A stretch of 64,000 bases of DNA, from the NCBI GenBank assembly GCA_047967505.1, contig CM106541.1. One strand, written 5' to 3'. Position numbers and translations under genes: made by a program. Origin of the DNA: Dipteris shenzhenensis. Taxonomy: Eukaryota > Polypodiophyta > Polypodiopsida > Gleicheniales. Below, one piece after another: positions 22,598-32,538 of the stretch (the stretch's first letter is position 1; each line of letters begins with the position of its first letter). Below the pieces are notes generated by a model, which was given only the letters and a program-made list of their open reading frames with translations, was not told the origin of the DNA and did no database searches.

Positions 22598-22742
22598 AGA
22601 CCCACAAGGTCTTTTGAGGACGTCAATATATCTTTCTTTCTTTCCCTCCCTTTGTGTCCCTCATTGCTCTCTCTCTATCTCTCTTGCTCCCCCTCTCTCC
22701 CTCGCCCTCTCTCTCTATCTCTTTCCCTCCCTTTGTGCCCTT

Positions 22743-22745
<3 letters not shown>

Positions 22746-22789
<44 letters not shown>
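22746..22789 (+). repeat. (CT)n microsatellite
   Basis: Long uninterrupted CT tract preceded by ccctccctttgtgccc, a phrase that recurs before several tracts of the cluster. Confidence 0.95.
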
Positions 22790-22792
<3 letters not shown>

Positions 22793-23013
22793 ACACCGGA
22801 TGATCATCTTGTTGCCTTGTTGCCCTTAGCTATCTATGTCATGGACATTGGACACATGATTTTACATAAACATTTTTTGTATTTTGTTACTGGCTCCGCC
22901 CTTTGGATCAGTTGTATCTAGGTTTTTTTTAAATCTCGTAGTCTCTCGAAGACATTAATTAACTTTATTCTCTTTCTCAACTTAGAGGTGCAAATGAATA
23001 AATGCAATCTTAA

Positions 23014-23017
<4 letters not shown>

Positions 23018-23061
<44 letters not shown>

Positions 23062-23080
23062 ACCTCTCTCTCTCTCTCTC
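23018..23080 (+). repeat. (CT)n microsatellite, interrupted
   Basis: CT tract with a few A interruptions. It is flanked by ccatctccatctttc repeats. Confidence 0.95.
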
Positions 23081-23170
23081 CCACTTTCCATCTCCATCTT
23101 TCTGTCCCCGTATCCATCTCCATCTTTCCTCCCCCTCTCTTTGTCTCTTTCCCCCCCTTTGTGTCCCTAA

Positions 23171-23173
<3 letters not shown>

Positions 23174-23231
<58 letters not shown>

Positions 23232-23277
23232 TCATACATCTAACAATGTCTCATGGCCAGGTCCATTATCCCTGACT

Positions 23278-23321
<44 letters not shown>
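23174..23321 (+). repeat. two (CT)n tracts in tandem units
   Basis: CT tracts at 23174-23229 and 23280-23321 separated by attcatacatctaacaatg..ctcatggccaggtgcatt-like spacer. The same spacer words recur at 23322-23370 and 23600-23640, so the unit is spacer plus CT tract. Confidence 0.9.
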
Positions 23322-23322
<1 letters not shown>

Positions 23323-23370
23323 ATACATCTAAATCTACCGCATGGCTAGGTGCATTATTTGTGTCCCTTA

Positions 23371-23372
23371 TT

Positions 23373-23403
<31 letters not shown>
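23371..23403 (+). repeat. (CT)n microsatellite
   Basis: Last long tract of the cluster, followed by ctcactctcactc. Confidence 0.95.
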
Positions 23404-23410
<7 letters not shown>

Positions 23411-23919
23411 ACTCTAATTGTTACCTATCTCTCTCACACACTCTCTCTCTCTTGCACAACAAATATACAAATATCCACACAGATTTAAAATTACAAATAT
23501 TTATCGCTTTATCATTCATAGACCATAGAGAGCCATCAATCTAGAGGTGCAAACTTAATAAATAATATCTTAACAACACTTTGTATTATTTATGATTTCC
23601 ATTCATACATGTAACAATGCCTCATTGCCAAGTGCATTGTTGAAATACTAAGGATCCAAGCAACTAGATATTATGAAATACCTGTTATCATGATCTACTA
23701 TCTCTAGAGTATGGGGGGGCAACAATTCTTACAAAGGATACTTGTCTCATGCCTATATCTAACTTTGCGATTATCAAATCTAAAATAATAGTCTTGGGGA
23801 GGACTTGTTGTTGCAATTCTTCCATGATAAATCGCATGGTCCACTTCTCTTCCTGCTGATAAATTAATACCTCGACAACAGGACTGTGAGTCCCATCGCA
23901 CAGGTCATCCAAGATGTAT

Positions 23920-24133
23920 TGTAGGTTCTTCCATCTAAACCTTCTATATGTGGAAGTCATGCAGAGACTTTGCCTTCCAATGAAATACCTGCAAAATTTG
24001 GGATCTATTAATACATACTATCCCATTGTAGGTTCTTCCATCTAAACCTTCTATATGTGGAAGTCATGCAGAGATTTTGCCTTCCAATGAAATACCTGCA
24101 AAATTCGGGATCTATTAATACATACTATCCTGA
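23920..24133. repeat. 107-bp tandem duplication
   Basis: tgtaggttcttccatctaaac begins at 23920 and 24027. The two copies, ending aatacatactatcc, differ at only a few bases. Confidence 0.92.
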
Positions 24134-25286
24134 TCATTTTTTATACAAACAAGAATTGTAAGATGTGCTCACCAAAATGTCACATCTGAAGTGTTCAATC
24201 GACATTGTACTAAATCTTTAGCATGACATGTTCTTGTTGTCCACCCATTGTCAAATAGCTCAGACAACCAATTCAATTCTAAGCTCTTGCAAGTGTAAAT
24301 AATCTTTGTTCTCCTTAATTGCCTACAACTGGCAAAGAAATCAACAAAGCATGGAAATGGAAGAAACTAGCTCAACCTAGCATTTCTTCCACCAGGAGTT
24401 GGCTTCATAGCATTTCTCACATCATTAAACATTCTATTTCTATATGATTCAAAGTATCTCCATGCTTGGAAGTGGCCATTCTAGACTATCAAAAGAAGTC
24501 AAGGGAAGAGATTGTAATCTACCATACTATCTTTCTTCATTTGGCACAATGAACATTGAGTCATAGAAGAAGATCCTATACTTTTTAATTCTGATGGTGT
24601 GCAACCTTCATACTGAAGACTCCCAATCTCAACATGGAGGACATGCAACACCCCAGTTACGCATATTACAAGCTCCCACTCTTTGTAAAAAGATGGATAT
24701 AAATATGTAAAACAAATACAAGGCATAAGAAAGTTGTGTCAAAGTCCCCAAATAAATGCAAATGCTCTAAAATGCAAATGAAGTACTAGTACACTTTGAA
24801 AAGCTTACAATTGGGCCTAAGATATGGAAGTCTTGCATTCGGATGCACGTATATGTTTGCATGGGTAAAGACATGCTGAATATATACATATGTCACTGTG
24901 TTACTGCTAGGAGAAATTTCAAAATCTATGATCTTTCCCTTCTAGTGTTTGGAGATGTCCATTGCATCTTTCCGATCCACTTTGTAGCACCCATGATTAG
25001 TGGGTTGCATTGTGATCCAAGAATATTTCCTGTAGAGCTGAGGAATCCATTCCCCATGCTCATCCTTAACATTCTTCAATACAACAGACTGTAAACTACT
25101 TCTATATCTATCATTTTCTACTTCCATAGTTTCTGCCCTTGTACCATATCATTAAAATTAGCTCCTTCTACCTCTTTCTACTTCCATAGACCCTCAAAAT
25201 TTATGTCTTCTCTTCTCTCTTTCTCTATCCCTCTCTTTCTCTTTCGCTTTATCTTTCTTAGCAAGTCTCCCTCTCTCCTTCTTTGC

Positions 25287-25290
<4 letters not shown>
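24134..25290. other. intergenic, no gene recognised
   Basis: A minus-strand open frame at 24499-24726 has four Cys in CX2C-like spacing (QCSLCQMKKD) but no family I recognise. The rest is featureless AT-rich DNA. Confidence 0.35.

Positions 25291-25323
<33 letters not shown>
25291..25323 (+). repeat. (CT)n microsatellite
   Basis: CT tract after two gcaagtctc units. Confidence 0.95.
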
Positions 25324-25325
<2 letters not shown>

Positions 25326-25559
25326 CTTTAACTGAACCTCTCACACAAACCAACAAAAAATTATTTCAAAAAACATAGAATACTTATCTCTCTCTCTCAT
25401 TCTATCTTCCAAAGTACCCCTCACACAAACGAACAGCAAATTATTTTAAAATACTTAGTTTAAAATATGTTGTCTTCTACTATGTTTCTCCACAAACAAA
25501 GAAAACATTAACAAGATCATATCACGCTCTCTCTCCCTCCCAAAACTCCTTGATTAGGA

Positions 25560-25663
25560 TCTCTTTTTCTTCCTTCTTTCTCAAATACTTCTAAAACCTA
25601 GCAGTTTGAAATACAATCTCAGTCTCTCTCCCTCAAACAGAAGAAAACATAGCAATTTGAAAT

Positions 25664-25731
<68 letters not shown>

Positions 25732-25813
25732 ACTAGCGAAGAAAAATGACTATTTTCTATCTCTCACCCTCACTCATCCCCTCAAACAAATAAAAAACAT
25801 AGCAGTTTCAAAT

Positions 25814-25862
<49 letters not shown>

Positions 25863-25985
25863 TTGTCCTATACTAATGAAGAAACAAACGACTATTTTTT
25901 GTCTCTCTCCCTCACTCATCCCCTCAAATAGAAAAAAACATACCAGTTCAAAATAATCTCTCTCTCTCTCTCTCTCTCCTATACC
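25560..25985 (+). repeat. tandem array of about 140-bp units each carrying (CT)n
   Basis: At least three units share the layout cctata(c)ta..gaagaaa, gactattttctatctctc, cactcatcccctcaaa, aaacatagcagtt(t)caaatataat and then a CT tract (25671-25727, 25818-25852, 25957-25978). The CT tracts differ in length between units. Confidence 0.85.
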
Positions 25986-26173
25986 AATGAATAAAAAAAT
26001 GTTGAAAATAGTCTTGTAGTTTTAAATATCATCTACCTCAATCTCTCCCTCTTCCGTGTCTTTTGTAACAAACATATAAAGAAAGTGTGATACAAAAAAG
26101 TATCTACTTAATACAGACAAAACTTTCAAGGAGAAATCACTTCATTACCTAGCAATTATGTGTTCCTTCTTCT

Positions 26174-26373
26174 GGAGTTGACTCTTTATACTCCAAACAC
26201 GTAGAGAAGAGCCGAAAATGATAGAACACCCATTTTTCTCACTCCTTCCAAGTAGATTTAGATTGCAACTTTAGGAGTTGACTCTCTATACTCCAAAAAG
26301 GTAGGGAAAGAACTGAGAATGAGAGAACACCCATTTTTCTCACTCCTTCCAAGCAAATTTAGGTCGCAACTTT
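26174..26373. repeat. 100-bp tandem duplication
   Basis: ggagttgactct(t/c)tatactcc starts at 26174 and 26274. Both copies carry agaacacccatttttctcac. Confidence 0.9.
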
Positions 26374-27440
26374 GGTTTCTTAGAGAGAGTGAAATAAGTA
26401 AAGAATAAATGAAAGAGAAGAGGGATGAACAGAGCTTGGGTAGAAGTTTCTTTGAGAGATTTTTGAATATGGAAGAAAAACATGAGCAAAGAGGAGAGAG
26501 AATGACTAATCAAGAGTGGAATGAAGATATTTTAAAACCAACTACTAGAAAGTGGCAGGAATGAATGTTTGAAACGTTTTGGAAGAGAGAGAATAGGGAG
26601 AGAGTTGGTTAGGAAGTCAAAGTTTGGGCCAAATGGTTGAACCAAATGGAAAATGTGAGCATAGTTCTAGCTAGGGGATAGTTTGCCATGGGATGAAAAC
26701 AAGGAGGCTTGACATGGTCAGGGTAGGCCTGCCAAAGATAATCTTTTATTGTGAAGCACCAATGACATTTTTTGGGGTATTTTGAAAAAAAACTAAAATT
26801 TCCCCTAGACTTGGGGAGCCTCTGAGAAGTCCACATGGCATAATCTCCTTCATGGATACCATATTCCCTTATCCAAGCCTCTAATATTTTCATAATTCTC
26901 CAAATTTGTAACCTACAAATTTTTTAGTCTATAGCAGAAACACCCAAAATGCTGGTGGGATGTCCGATTATACTTTGGTTTTTTATCCTTCGATTAAGGT
27001 TGTTCCCCCATTGCATGTAGTGGAAAATAGAATAACACTCCTAAGAGAGGTGGTTTTAGACCCCCTAATGGTAGAGGCAAGGAAGAGAGGATGGTGGATT
27101 CATATGGACCAATTACTTAAAGGGACAATGACAGTAGATAACTAGTTGTTGGGTTGTTTTCCCCCTCCCCCTCATCAGTTCAAGGGGACAAAATATATGA
27201 AGGCAAACATGGGATCCTAGCAAGAGGACTCATGAAGTACTTGACATGGCAATGATGGTAGCAATAAGTCTTCATGTATTAATCTATTTGAGGATATTGA
27301 CCCTATTTACAAAAGTGTTTTTTTTGTCATTGGAGGCTCTGAGAGCCACCACTCATTTGATTTAATTAGGCCTTAGATGTACGTGATATAGAGTATTTAC
27401 ATATAATGAACGCCTTGAGTCCTCCACTACACATACCCTT
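26374..27440. other. intergenic, no gene recognised
   Basis: A 94-aa minus-strand open frame (26609-26893) and a short plus-strand one at 26960 show no known motif. Nothing else stands out. Confidence 0.35.
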
Positions 27441-27449
27441 TGTTTATGT

Positions 27450-27957
27450 TCTCTAATATGCCCATTTATGCATGGATTGATAGATTCTATTGACGATTAT
27501 GGGATTTTCTTATGGCCAAAACCTCCCTCCCATTAGTCTCCCTTGAGCTCCTTCTATTATGTATGGTTCACCTTAAATCCTCTGCTCTAGGACCCGACCA
27601 CTGTATCTTGAGCTTCCCTGACATATGGCCCATGCGACTGTTAAAAAGAAAGACCAGTTGCCCCTTCGTAAAAAACTTCTTCTTTGATGCCAGGTCAGCA
27701 TGTCTTTTCCTGTGGGCTTGAACAATCTGGGTCAAATAATAGCTCTCCATTCTGTCTTCCTCCAATTTCTCTAAGACATCAAGTCGGAATTCCATGGACT
27801 CTTGCAGAAGCAACCTGTCTGCAACTGCAATGCGGAGGCTTGGCACCACATATTCCACCGGAGTAATTGCCTCCACCTCAAATGGCAACTAGAATGGTGT
27901 CAGGCTGGTAACGACTTTGTAAGAAGTGTGGTATGCCCAAACTACAAAAAGGAGCTT
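27450..27957 (-). pseudogene. Ty3/gypsy integrase C-terminal relic
   Basis: The minus-strand translation reads VWAYHTSYKVV, a stop, then EAITPVEYVVPSLRIAVADRL and, 40 residues on, KGQLVFLFNSRM followed by SGKLKIQWSGP. This is the end of the gypsy integrase core and its C-terminal domain, in which GK(L/F)..W.GP is typical. A frame change after 27568 leaves a weak continuation to about 27450. It has no LTR of its own here. Its upstream part is cut at 27958 by the copia LTR at 27959, so the gypsy copy is older than that insertion. Confidence 0.8.
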
Positions 27958-27958
27958 T

Positions 27959-28328
27959 TGTTGGGATAAGTGTGATCAAGGGCTTGCTCTATGGTGCATG
28001 TGTGCATCTAGGGGACTCACATGTGTGTGTGTGTGTGTGTGTTGTAGAGGCACATCTAGTGCTATGATGTGTCTAGTGTGTGACCTAAGTGATGATGTAA
28101 GCCAAAGGCCCCCACATGGGAGGTTCCTTTGATTTATGCCAGTCTCATTGATGTAGGGGCTGATTGCCACTGATGTAGGGAAGGTGCCTTTGATCTAGGC
28201 CACCTTCTCCCCATTTCTATAAGAGAGAGTCACCTCTCTCACAATCATGAGAAAACAACATTTTTGGTTACATCTTGTGTCTCACTCCTCTTCCAAGATG
28301 CATCTATTCTATCCCACGTGTTTCTACA
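27959..28328 (+). repeat. 5' LTR of a broken copia element
   Basis: Begins TGTTGGGATAAGTGTG and ends TTTCTACA (TG..CA), and is followed after tt by a tRNA-iMet primer site. tctataagagagag at about 28215 is a plausible LTR TATA box. It contains a (GT)n tract at 28021-28041. No matching 3' LTR was found downstream, so the element is truncated. Confidence 0.75.
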
Positions 28329-28330
28329 TT

Positions 28331-28342
28331 TGGTATCAGAGC
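28331..28342 (+). promoter_or_regulatory. primer binding site, tRNA-iMet
   Basis: Exact tggtatcagagc, two bases after the LTR end. Confidence 0.9.
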
Positions 28343-29101
28343 TTTAGGTTCTAGATCTAGCTTAGCCTAGCATTAGATGCTCCCTAGTAGGAATTCTTAG
28401 ACTTTTTCAAGCTTCTACCATCTTCACCATTTCTTCCCCAAATTTGTGAGAGCTTGTTCTCCCTCGTCATTTCACCATTCTCCAAGCCCTTTGTGCTATA
28501 GAACAATCTCTATAGGGCACACATTTAGGTCAAAGCTTGTCGTAAAATTGTGCCTCCATTGCCTGTGCCAACAAAAAAATAGTCTGCTGATGTATCGCGT
28601 AATTCTGCCTTTGTGGTCACTCATTTCCAAATTCCTCTGAGCATGAGTTGGGCGACACTACAAGAAAGCTGTTGGTGAATTTTGAGCCTGTTTGGTCAAG
28701 TATTGGAGGAAAAATAGACAGAAAACCAATCAAACTTACTAAGCTTGGCTATGGCGACTTGGTGCAACATTGCGCACTTCCTTGGTTGAGGACCTTTTCT
28801 GGTATAAGGCCTTATTTCTGCATAAAAAATCCCCTTGAATAGAGCTATGAGCTATGCGAATTGTGGCCTCCAATCTACCTTGGTCTCTACTGGCAAAATT
28901 CTTCATATTTTGGCCAAAGGGTGTTGAGCAATCGCCATAAGTTTGGGGCTTCTATTATTTATTGCAAATTTTCATTGTTTTGATTGTACTTGAGTAGTAG
29001 AACTCAGTCATGGAGCTCATGAGTGTCCTTATACTTTGCATTTAGAATGATGACTATGTGATTCTCTTTGACCATGATTTATGAGTACTTGAATTGTAAA
29101 C

Positions 29102-29596
29102 ATGACTAAGCCTGAGCAAGTAGAGAAGTTTGATGGAACTAGTTTCCATACTTGGCAAACAAAAGCTAAGTTTGTGCTTATGAAAAAGTGGATATAGAAT
29201 GTTGTGAATGGAAAGGAAAAGAAACCTACAAAAAAAGAAGCTGATTGGTTAATCAAAGACAAGAAGGCTCTTGCTATCATTGCTTTGGGATTAAGTGACT
29301 CATACATTCACCACATTGATGGCTTTGAAACTTCACATGAAGCTTGGGATCATCTTCACACATTATTTGGTGCACAAGGGAAATGCTTCAAATAGATCTT
29401 GCTTATTAAGTTCCTTTGGCTACAATTGGAAAAGGGAGTGTGTTATTCCATGAAGAACAACAACTCCAAAGAGGATGAAGCGTTTCTTGTGAAGAAGGGC
29501 TACATCAACAACAAAGCAAATCTGGTTGAAGGAAGAACTCCATCAGCAAATGAAGAATCAAACTTTGTGGTAGAAGATAAAGACTATGCTTTTTGA
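29102..29596 (+). pseudogene. copia Gag relic
   Basis: ATG at 29102 starts MTKPEQVEKFDGTSFHTW, the standard copia Gag beginning (KFDGxNFxxW). It continues in the same frame with an ALAIIALGLSD-type block and HEAWDHLHTLFGAQ. In-frame stops after KKWI (about 29195), at 29393-29395 and at 29594-29596 break it, and after about 29440 similarity to Gag fades. No protease, integrase or reverse transcriptase follows, so the element lost its pol region and 3' LTR. The 770-bp leader between the primer site and this ATG has no other ORF. Confidence 0.75.
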
Positions 29597-29644
29597 GCAC
29601 TTTGTTTTTTGAATTTCTGTTTATCATCATGGTATACAATAAGG

Positions 29645-29878
29645 ATGAAGACTTATGTAATGTTTGAAGATCCATTGGTTGAGCCTTTGACAAATGTGAA
29701 ATGTATTGTGAGAGATATATTGTATGGAACTGTCGTTGGACATATAAATAACTCAGTGTATTGCAAAGAAAGAACAAATGTTATATTTGTATATGTCCCT
29801 AAGTTACCACCTTGGGATCAAAAGTTGCGCAAAGATATAATAGTGCCCATGGCTACCTTGTTTTACAAACCATAAAGG
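29645..29878 (+). other. short open frame, unrecognised
   Basis: An uninterrupted frame from ATG 29645 (MKTYVMFEDPLVEPL..) to the TAA at 29876-29878. It sits directly after the Gag relic but does not look like any copia domain. It could be an exon remnant of sequence flanking the element. No function can be offered. Confidence 0.25.
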
Positions 29879-31118
29879 ATAGATGAGCTACTTTGTGAGT
29901 ATGAATTTTAACATTGAATTGTTTATGATTGTGTTGCACCATTGGGTGCAGAAAGCAGTTGCAAAATTGGCTATGTTTCAAAGGTCTTGATTAAATTTGC
30001 CATAGAAAAAGCTCTCATGCAAGAAGCAATTCAAAGGAAGGTGTTTATCAACACCACATGTCTTTGAGATTTATGAGCTCTATTGTGATGGGGTGTCTTC
30101 GGATATACAAAATCCACACTAAAAAAGAAAGGTGTATTTTAACACCACATTTATATGATGGATGTCAAAGTGCTACAACAAACCTATTGCACATCATGTC
30201 GAAACTGCAATTCATTAAAAAAGAAACATGTGCATTCAACATTAATTTGAAACACATAATATACAAACTAAAAATTGACAATTGCAAGTTTGATCTAATT
30301 CAATAAATCCTCCTGACACAACTCTCCAAACTAGCTTTTATTTGTCATTTGGCCACATAGGATATTGGACAAACATCACATCTTTTAAGACTCCTATTTG
30401 ATCGTCATTGGCCATGGGGCCAAAACTTTCATCATTGAAGAGTGGTAACATCTATTAAGTCTTTTTTGAATGCTATAATAATCTGAGCAAGGGGCCAGGG
30501 TTCTAGGCATGGGGTCCAATATGTCATTGGGAAAGTCGTGTTCATGACCTAGTCTCCCCTAACATAATCAAAGCCTGGGTCCTCAATGGAGGGCCAATGT
30601 TTCAATAAAAAACATCATATTTTACTTTGGGAGTCACTATATTTTATTTCATGGGAATTGGATTTTCCCAAATTCTCTAATATGGTGTTAGCTCACACCA
30701 GGTCACAATTTGCAAGGACAGATAAGAAGCACAGAGAGCAGGTTGCACCACCTCCCGATTTGTGAGTGGTCTCGGAGGAAAGAGGTCATGCACATTATTC
30801 GTTTGGTCTACATGTATGTGTGAGTGAAAATTGACATTGAGGGAGATGATGTTCATTGAGCAGCTAGTTGTCTCGATCATACGTAGGCCGTTACATTGAG
30901 TTAGTTGGTACACCTAGTCACTTCTCAATGATTTCAGTTACACACTTTAAAAAAATTGTTCACCCCTCTAAGTGTTGCTAAGGTTATGCTAGTGGGGCAC
31001 CACTATTTAGGATATGCAAGTGTACCACCTTTCCATGCATCCACCCCTATCCATGATGAATACTCTGGTGCTAAAGGTGAGGTATTTATGAAAAAAAATG
31101 TTAGAATCTACTCTACAA
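29879..31118. other. intergenic, no gene seen
   Basis: AT-rich, with no coding or repeat structure that I can support. Confidence 0.4.
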
Positions 31119-31121
31119 CAT

Positions 31122-31215
31122 CACTACAAGACACGAGCCCCTATACCGACATATATACCGATTGCTACTACCAACCCTTGCACTGACGCTCACACCGATG
31201 CTTTCACTGACGCCT
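31122..31215 (+). mobile_element. CACTA (En/Spm-type) terminus with subterminal repeats
   Basis: cactacaag (31122-31130) matches the start of plant CACTA terminal inverted repeats. The next 85 bp hold five short ccga(c/t)/ctgac repeats (ataccgaca, accgattg, cactgacg, accgatg, cactgacg), the usual subterminal binding-site pattern. The three bases before it (cat) would be the target duplication. The opposite end was not found, so this may be a fragment. Confidence 0.5.
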
Positions 31216-31452
31216 GGGTAAAATTTTCCATACTGATGTTTTTACAAAATGTCATTTCCAAGGGTCCCAAAATAATTTTGGACCACAAGTTTGGTCATTT
31301 GAAAGATAAAAAATATAAGAGTATCTACACCAAAATTGAGATCAAAACACTCATATATTGGTAGTGAGCTTAACATACAAATTAATGTACAATATGTCAC
31401 TATAAAAATCTAAGGGCCAAATTACACATAAGAATTCTCATCGATGTCAAAA

Positions 31453-32310
31453 CTATGAATAAGTAGCATTTACATTGATGGCTTCATCTTGAGCTAAGTC
31501 TTGCACACCAAATATGTCTATCTCAATGTTTACATACAATTGATCACCTACATCATCATCCCCTATTGTATGTCTACCTAAGACTTGATCCTCTAGTTCA
31601 CCAGCCTCTAGTTTTCCCTCTTCTTCCCCAAAGTCATGATCTCCACCTTCCTCCATTATAGTGTCATTATTGTCACCTTCTTCGTGGTCCATATTGTCAT
31701 CTTCATCCTCTTCCCTAGATCCATCGGCATCATTATTTGGATCTTCTGCTGGCATCTATGTATCCACATTCCTATCTTCAAAAATATGTTTGCTTCGAGG
31801 AGCAACTTGGACCATGTACCACCATCTTGGATCCAAATGATCCGGATGAAAGACCACCTACATTGAAGATACAAATTAGGTGCTCGTAGTTATATTCATT
31901 TATGCTCAAGTATAAAACAATATATATATGAACATCTACCAACATTTGTTTGAAAACGAAGATATTAGCTTTTAATCAATTCATTATTGTGTACTTGTTC
32001 ACGATTCTTTGGAAGAACAAAGGTATCACTTTCATTGGTCCAGGGTCTAGTGGAGTCAATGGCAAAGAAACCACAGCTGTCCCTCCTAAAACTATAGCAT
32101 TGGGACCATTATAGATAGTTCTAAACCATTTGATATTAAGAATGAAAATACTAAATTGTCTAAAATCAACCGCATCATAAATTTCAAAGCTCATCATTGT
32201 CACTATCAAGTGCATTGATCCAAACACTATCTCACCTAAACCTCCATGAAAGCTACTTGGATAGACCTCAAACCTTTAATGGTTTGAAATTGGTCCCCCC
32301 TAGAGATTAC
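31453..32310 (-). pseudogene. decayed ORFs, one highly acidic, possibly of a DNA transposon
   Basis: On the minus strand a segment near 32280-32230 ends in a CAG|GTGAG-like site and matches the duplicated module at 16735 and 17205. It is followed by an open frame 32227-31976 (..MMSFEIYDAVDFRQF..) and a 100-aa Asp/Glu-rich frame 31755-31453 (e.g. EEDEDDNMDHEEGD). The shared segment suggests a relative of the relic at 16.7-19 kb. It lies just inside the CACTA-type terminus, but whether they belong together is unknown. Confidence 0.3.
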
Positions 32311-32336
32311 AGTAGGGAAAGTGACCAGTGTTGAAA

Positions 32337-32538
32337 GATGGATGAAAGAAGGATTGATTTTCGTAAGTAAGTATACCACTTGAATGTCAATCTTCTTTCT
32401 TTCTTTCTCAAACAATCTTGTCTAATAGATCCTTCTAGATGGATGAAAGAAGGATTGATTTTCGTAAGTAAGTATACCACTTGAATGTCAATCTTCTTTC
32501 TTTCTTTCTCAAACAATCTTGTCTAATAGATCCTTCTA
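32337..32538. repeat. 100-bp perfect tandem duplication
   Basis: agatggatgaaagaaggatt..aatagatccttct is present twice (32337 and 32437) with no difference that I can see, so it is very recent. Confidence 0.95.

Noticed and set aside
22392-22921. Open frames of 123-133 aa through the (CT)n tracts
   Set aside because: Poly-Leu/Ser translations of dinucleotide repeats, with no sequence outside the repeat that looks coding.
27926-28132. Cys-rich small protein (CVCVCVCC)
   Set aside because: It is a translation of the (GT)n tract inside an LTR.
28656-28667. cactacaagaaa as a CACTA terminus
   Set aside because: It lies in the leader of the broken copia element with no subterminal repeats, so a chance match is plausible.
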